This document shows, piece after piece, positions 58,201-64,000 of a DNA stretch of 64,000 nucleotides (within the stretch, counting starts at the first letter, position 1; every line of letters begins with the position of its first letter). The position numbers and the translations under genes were made by a program. This DNA comes from Patagioenas fasciata (Eukaryota; Chordata; Aves; Columbiformes; Columbidae). Where the stretch lies: positions 16,906,867 to 16,970,866 of the forward strand of contig NC_092525.1 of the NCBI RefSeq assembly GCF_037038585.1, given 5' to 3'. The notes below the pieces were generated by a model. It was not told the DNA's origin, made no database searches, and saw only the letters and a list, made by a program, of their open reading frames with translations.

Positions 58201-60506
58201 ACTTGCAACTCCCCACGCTTCTGGTGCTATGTGCGGAATCTGGTTTTTGCAGCCCAAAGTAGAGTCCTGGGCAGGATTTGGGGCTGTTCCGCAGGGGAAC
58301 AGGCTGTGTGGGCACACGCAGAAAAGGGCTTTTCTGCAGGAAAAGACAAAGGCAGCTCCACAGGGGAACTGAGGTGCCTAAATGTCTATTAAGGGACCTC
58401 ATTCCCATTCAACGTATAATTAACTAAAAGGTATGTAGGTGTCTACAATTTTATAAATGGTATGTCAAACCCTATTTCTTTCTTTAAAGGGCAATAAGGA
58501 CTTACAAATTTCAGTTTGCCTCTGAAATGCCATGAATATTGGAAAAGTTTCAGATGGACCTTCCCAGAGCCCATGGGATTTGATGGCACGTTATAAAACC
58601 ACATTCTTGTGATGGAAAATGGAAAGCTCGAAAAATTGAGCAGATAACAATCCAATCGCGTGAATTGAGCAAGCTTTTTCAGCTTGTGGTACCGAGATTT
58701 TGATTTACTGAAAAATATTAGTTATTTAAATTTATGTTCTGAATACCACCACATCATTTACTCACATTGTAAGTGCTGGGAGGAGCGGGGCTGCTCTGGC
58801 TCATGCGGTGCCCATGGGACAGCAGCTCTCAGCAAGAAAACTGCACCGAGCGAGTGAAACTCCTGCGATACAGGAACCTGTGCGCCCAGCTCGGAATTGA
58901 TGTTTCGTTAATATTTATACTAATAAAGTTAATCATTGCTGTTGATGGAGGAGCAAAAGGGAGATGCAAACACCCGCACAGAGGTGGGGTGTCCCCTGGA
59001 GCCAAGCGCGGGTGCAGCTGCCACAGAGCCAGGGAAACAAAGGAAAAAAAAGGAAAAACAAATCCAAACAATTAAAAAGCTTGTGCTTCATAACAATATT
59101 AGGACTTAGTTTCTACTCTACCCCCTAACTGACTAATTTGTAATGTGATTTTTATGTATGGGGTACTTTATCTCTCCTATGTGCACAGGTGGTTTTCACG
59201 ATACGACCCTCTCTGTCCTGACCAGAACAAGCCTTTCCCAGAGCTGAGCCAGCCTGGGGAAGCCTGGGTTCATTGGAAAACCTCATCTTTAGCAGTCACG
59301 ACCAGCACTGGGGGAGGATTTTACACGTCCCTGTGCGCCCCGCAGGGGTTGAGCCCCCATCTCTGTGCGGTGCTGTGAGCGCAGGGAGAGGAGAAACCAG
59401 CAGAGCCAGGCTGGGACAGCAGCCAGAGACAAAGCACAGGGTGACCTCAGCAGGTTTATCTCTGGGGACTTCGTCTGGTTTGCCTCAAGCCTGGCCTAAG
59501 CCCCTCGCCCACCCATGCGGGAGCTCCTGGTACAGGGGCGCGTCAGGATGTTGGGGACACAGCAGCTCATGGGGATGCTGATGGCACCGTGTCCAGGACA
59601 GCAGCAGAGCCCCACAAAAGGATTTTCATCCCTCTGCATCCACAGAGCAGACAGGGCTTTATACATAATGGCACCATTGTCTTTTGAAGCTTAGTTTAAT
59701 TGGGAGTGTAATTATCTCCACTGGCGCGCACGCGCTGGGAAGAGCAGAAGGGTTTCCCGGCTGTGCCCCGATCCGCAGCTCCTCTCCGCTCTGACCCGGG
59801 ATTTTTGGGGTGTTTCGATGCTCCCCCTGCACCCACTGCACCTGTCACAGGGTCAACGCAAACTGGGGACCCTCCAAACATCGGTGGGGAGGTTTTCTAG
59901 TGTTTATCCGCCTTGCTGTCAGTTACAAACACGAAGGACGCTCGAGCTGCTGCGCCACCAGCAGCTGTGCAGAACTCTGTGCTGTCACAATTCTCTGCTG
60001 GGACCAGCGCCAGGACTTTGACCCAAAGGGTTTTCAAACCGTGTATTTCACTGGGAAAGTTCGTCCCAGGCTCAGCATCATTGGATGCTCACCCTGCCAC
60101 TCAACACATCTTAAATCAAATCTGCTCCCCTTCATTTCAGAGACCTCAGCTCAAAGAAAGGACCTGATAAAGGTTAAAGCCTCCCTGACGGCGAATATAG
60201 CAAGCAGGGGCGAGCACAGCCTGGACCAGAGCGAAAACACACAACAATGTAGGGCTGGGGGAACGGGCAGGGGAGTAAAGGGCTTATAATTTTAAATTAA
60301 AAAGTTAGATAATAAAATTAGCAGCAATGAAAGATGTTTTACTGCCACCCATCACAACCTTCTTCCATTTCTGAACCACACCTGCCTAAACTCACGGTTT
60401 GTCCATTGAGCGTGTTCCCATGGGATCAGCTAAAGCGTCAAACAGAGGGAACTGACCAATTCTCATGTATGTTATTTATATCTAGGTCCCACGGTTGACA
60501 GTAGAA

Positions 60507-60512
60507 TTTATT
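60507..60512 (-). terminator. LRRC7: Proximal poly(A) signal candidate of LRRC7
   Basis: A minus-strand AATAAA lies about 610 nt after the stop codon in AT-rich sequence. It would give a short UTR form. Confidence 0.3.
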
Positions 60513-61120
60513 AAGTATCTCACCCTGTATAGTGATATTTTCACTAATTAATATGGAGCCAGCTATACACACTGCATATGTACAGGTATTTTCATAAGGC
60601 ATATAATATCTTTGCATTGAAAATAAATGAAAATTATTAAATTTAATTTAATATATACTTTCTTTGAGGTGTTTATGAAAATATTTTTTCTCTATACTTT
60701 TTGTATGAGACATGATAGAAATATTTCATGGGAAGTACAGGTTAATATATTTTATCTTTATAAAGGCATATACAACTTTGAGGCAGTGTTTCTGATGGAC
60801 AGCAGAATTCCTAAAGAATTTGTATGTGCTTCTGTGTTTTGAAATCATATGAAATTGACTTTAAGAAGTAACTTGATTAAAAAAACGCACCAATGCACAG
60901 CCAGAGGCTGACAATTAAAACTAATACATAGCCACATGAACAATATATTTATATCGTCTATATATTTTTTTCCAAGATGATTGGTACTAACATATAGTAT
61001 TATACATTTGGCACTACCGTTTGCCATTGGTCCAGCAATTGGCAAAAATTTGTTTCCTATGTATAAATCTGTTTGAACATTAGATCTGGCTAGACGTATT
61101 TAGTATTTATAAAAAAATAT

Positions 61121-61228
61121 TTAGACAGTAAGCTCACGTTGAATAACTAGGTCTACTGTATTCTGGAAACTCTTCAGTAGTAATACAGCTTTCTCGTGTT
61201 CCATATGTACAAAACTGTGTCCGTTGGC
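61121..61228 (-). CDS. LRRC7: LRRC7 last coding exon
   Basis: The exon encodes [18 protein letters not shown] and [17 protein letters not shown] and the stop TAA (36 codons). The acceptor reads TTTTTGTGTTACAG on the minus strand. It starts on a codon boundary. Confidence 0.95.
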   Translation of the reverse strand, partial: ANGHSFVHMEHEKAVLLLKSFQNTVDLVIQRELTV

Positions 61229-64000
61229 CTGTAACACAAAAAAAAACAAGAAGAGAAATGCAATGAGATATTATTCAGTGTCTGCATTTTGGGGGAGTAT
61301 AGGGATATATGGAAATTAAAACCAGGGATAACATAAATAACAGTCACACCATGATTTCCCACCAGCAGGAATCAACATGTTTCTCTCTCCCGCCACCAGA
61401 GAGACCCTGCAGCCCAGCTTTGAGCAAGGGCTTGGACTAAGCAACCTCTGGGGCTCCTTCCCAAATAAAACTATTCTGTGATTATGATATTCCACGTATT
61501 TTCTGAAGAAACACTAACGTTGGGGTGCAAGAGTTTCAAACGCTGTGGAGCCCAAAGGATGTGAACGCTGCCCAAGGCGGGTCCAGCTTGGGGAGATGCA
61601 GACACGCTGCATACACAAAGAGGGGAAAAAACGGAATAAACTGCCCAGCTTCAGTGCTCATTAAATCTTTTCTATAATTTGCCTATTTGCCTATTTCTAT
61701 AATTTGCGCTATATGCAATAGTCAAATTTTAAACGCAAATGCCAACAGTTTCCTGAATGTGATCAATGCACCAAAGCAGCAGATCCAGCACGGTGCAGAA
61801 CGGAGCTGGTCCGGGAGGGTAACAGGTCCCAAACACAGATGCTCTTCACCCAGGCACTGTCCCCAGAGCCCTCCCGGTGCCACCGCGGTGCCCAACGCCG
61901 TGTCCCTGCCGTGGAGGGGTGACAGCCGGGGGATGCTCGGCGGGTTCAGCTCCCCCTCCAGAATCCTGTGGTTCCGTGACTCCCTCCCCACAGACACCAG
62001 CAGAACAGGGAACCCAGACGAGCTGTGGGCTGCCCCAGGCAGAATCTGCTCACTCGCTTAAAGCCGTTCTATAAACACACCGCAATCTAACAAAACATAT
62101 GTGTGTATATATCTCTTATTTTAACTTGTTAACTAACATTTTAAAACAGGTAAGTGAAGCCTTGTGGCTTTGGCCAATAGACAAGTTGTCCAACCAGACA
62201 CCTGTTCTGTAGGTCCAGACCATCATATTGATATAATACCTGGATGTCTCCTTGGCCACCACAAACCCACCCTGATGCTCACCCAGACCCAGTGCTTGCA
62301 GGAAAGGTTCCACATGCCCTCTCACTGCATTAAAGGATTAATTAAGTTAAATAATTAAAGGACACCCAGCCCAGAGTGACAATTAACAGGGAATGTCAAG
62401 CCCTTTAATTTTTAAGTCTTCCCTCCCTCTTTTACCAATACTGCTTGGGGAGACACATAAATGCAAAATAAAAGTTACTGCTTCTCCTCAAAACATCCTG
62501 CTAAGCTAATTCTTCCATGAAAATGTTTCAAAATGTTCCCCTTGGAGCCCTGGTCTGATAACATCTTCTTGTGGATCTGGATACTTCAGCTAAAGGCTTT
62601 GCTTATATTTGAGAAGTAAACCACCCTTCATCACAGTTATGCTTTTATTCTCTGTTAATTCCTTCATGAGATTAGTGAGTGCCCTTTTCCCCGCCACAAT
62701 ATAAATCAGCACCTGGTAATGGGTATTATGGATGGGTAGAAGTAATTGCAAATAAAAGGAAAATGTGCTTGCCAGAGAATTGAGAATGATGTCCTGGCAG
62801 TGACAAACAAGACACTGCTGAGACTGAGCCACATCCTACGAGAATGATTGGGATGCAAAGCCAAACAAACTTCATCAAGACAGTGATGAATAAATTATGA
62901 GAGTCAAATTTGCTACCTAAAAAAATATACATCTGTACCTTAAATGTGATTATTTAAATATACATAAATGCTTCTATTTTAGGAAAAGGTGCTGAAACAT
63001 GAGAAATCCCAGTGGCCTGTGCCCCAAAGGAGAAATAATCTGACACAACAATAGCTTTAAAAACTGTTACAAGCCTTTCAGGCAACGGTAACTGCTCCCT
63101 TCCTTTTGTCAAAGTAACCCTATTTGCTGCCAGTGGGAACTTATTTTCCAGACTTAACAACACAAAGAAGAAAGCACCTTGCAGGACAAGGTAGAAAACC
63201 CTTTTCTGCTTGGACAAACTGTTTTTTTCTGTGAATGAGGAATTTTCAGAGGTATGTTCAGGAATAGCCTGTCTATTTAAAAAGTTCATTGGAATACAGA
63301 AAATACTTGTAACAGAAACAAAAGCTGAGATTTCTCTGTAAATGATGCAGGCGCTTCCCTGGACCAGGAGTGGCTGTTTTTTGTGTAAGTGCGTTAAAAA
63401 TGCTGAGGCAGCAAAAGAGAGGCAAAAATGTTGCCAGTTACAATTCTGTCCAAAAAAAGTGATTACAGAGCTCCTTACACCAGAGTCACATCAGCTGCAA
63501 AGGAGAAAATTATAAACGCGTCCCTCTTTGTCATATACTTGTGCTTGTGAAGCTGCCTGTAGAGCTCCTTCCTCCCTTCATCTTGTGCTGCTAGTGTGAA
63601 AAAGCTGGATATGATGTAAGGATTTTTTTAATTTTAGAGTTTAATTAACCCTTTTCTGCAGGGCCAGAACCAGTGGGCTGGTCCTTATTCAGCATCCCTG
63701 TGCTAAGCTCAGCTTCCAGCTGGTGCCAGGGGCTGTTGGACATCACACCCCAGCACCTCTTTTTCCACATCCCAGTTGTTTGCAAAAGGTTTTATTCCGA
63801 GCCCAGCTTGCAAGAATACTGCAACTAACCCTGTTATAAATCAATATTAAAGTACCATAAAAACAAAACTCATGGTTAACATTTACCAAAAATGATCTAA
63901 TTGTATTGGTAAGACGCATAGGCTGAGTTAAGCCACAAGGCGGTTAAAGCCGACCCTACCTGGAGGATCTTGTCGCCAGGCTGGAGCAGGCTGGACGCTG
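61121..64000 (-). CDS. LRRC7: LRRC7 (densin-180), C-terminal end of the PDZ domain (last exon plus part of the previous one)
   Basis: LRRC7 is a LAP-family scaffold of the postsynaptic density with N-terminal leucine-rich repeats and one C-terminal PDZ domain; from the literature it binds CaMKII and alpha-actinin. Here only the last 48 residues are encoded: [13 protein letters not shown], then [18 protein letters not shown] and [17 protein letters not shown] and [14 protein letters not shown] is the PDZ betaD-alphaB region. The end RELTV distinguishes densin from ERBIN, which ends differently. All other exons lie to the right of the window. The gene converges on LRRC40. Confidence 0.93.
61229..63959 (-). 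other. Last intron of LRRC7
   Basis: This is a 2.7-kb GT-AG intron, AT-rich, with one CR1 fragment (61396-61492). I see no exon-like or RNA-like element. Confidence 0.8.
61396..61492 (+). mobile_element. CR1 LINE 3'-end fragment, sense
   Basis: GAGCAAGGGCTTGGACTAAG, CAACCTCTGGGGCTCCTTCC and CTATTCTGTGATTATGATATTCC match the very end of avian CR1 elements, including the terminal TTCTGTGATT repeats. It lies on the plus strand inside an intron of minus-strand LRRC7. Confidence 0.8.
63960..64000 (-). CDS. LRRC7: LRRC7 penultimate coding exon (partial)
   Basis: The minus strand encodes [13 protein letters not shown], then donor GTAGGG. The first two bases complete an earlier codon, probably Pro. 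The exon continues beyond the right edge of the window. Confidence 0.92.

Larger units (their letters stand above)
55226..61120 (-). other. LRRC7: LRRC7 3' UTR (predicted, up to 5.9 kb)
   Basis: On the minus strand this follows the LRRC7 stop at 61121-61123. AATAAA signals on that strand occur at 60507-60512, 57952-57957 and 55246-55251, so several lengths are possible. AT-rich UTR-like text at 55230-55870 and 60290-61120 flanks a more GC-rich middle (about 56300-60000) with no exon or known repeat. Neuronal scaffold genes often have long 3' UTRs. An open frame at 56302-56886 has no family signature and runs opposite to the gene. Confidence 0.55.

Overview
This is vertebrate nuclear DNA, and almost certainly from a bird. 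Coding sequence is carried in short exons bounded by GT-AG splice sites. The interspersed repeats I can recognise are fragments of the CR1 LINE, the main avian retroposon. Introns are compact and repeats are sparse. The species cannot be fixed from the sequence alone. The gene set and order, ANKRD13C (+), SRSF11 (-), LRRC40 (+), LRRC7 (-), match from memory the block on human chromosome 1p31.1. I assigned genes by splicing exons by eye and comparing them with remembered family sequences; no database search was run.

Layout. Positions 1-12562 hold an intron and then the last 11 coding exons of ANKRD13C, an ER-associated GPCR chaperone, followed by its 3' UTR. SRSF11, an SR-family splicing factor, lies on the minus strand from about 17.83 to 36.59 kb. 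All 12 coding exons are present (459 codons plus stop), with a small non-coding first exon in a CpG island. The stretch 36.6-39.5 kb is intergenic and holds an antisense CR1 fragment; a second CpG island marks the LRRC40 promoter. LRRC40, a leucine-rich repeat protein, is complete on the plus strand in 15 exons, 39500-54350 (600 codons plus stop). From about 55.23 kb to the end, on the minus strand, are the long 3' UTR, the last coding exon, the last intron and part of the penultimate exon of LRRC7 (densin-180), a postsynaptic scaffold. These exons encode the C-terminal half of its PDZ domain.

SRSF11 and LRRC40 diverge from separate CpG islands. ANKRD13C/SRSF11 and LRRC40/LRRC7 converge tail to tail; in the second pair the predicted cleavage sites are only about 0.3 kb apart. 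All three spliced coding sequences keep frame through every junction: 1154 nt for the ANKRD13C part, 1380 nt for SRSF11 and 1803 nt for LRRC40.

I found no operon, CRISPR array, phage, toxin system or other unknown multigene system. The most interesting signals are unannotated exon-like segments inside SRSF11 introns. A 71-nt segment (27286-27356, minus strand) has very good splice sites, and its inclusion would place a stop codon at the start of the next exon. A 124-nt segment (35700-35823, minus strand) carries an in-frame stop. Both fit the 'poison exon' autoregulation known for SR-protein genes, but they are predictions that need RNA data.
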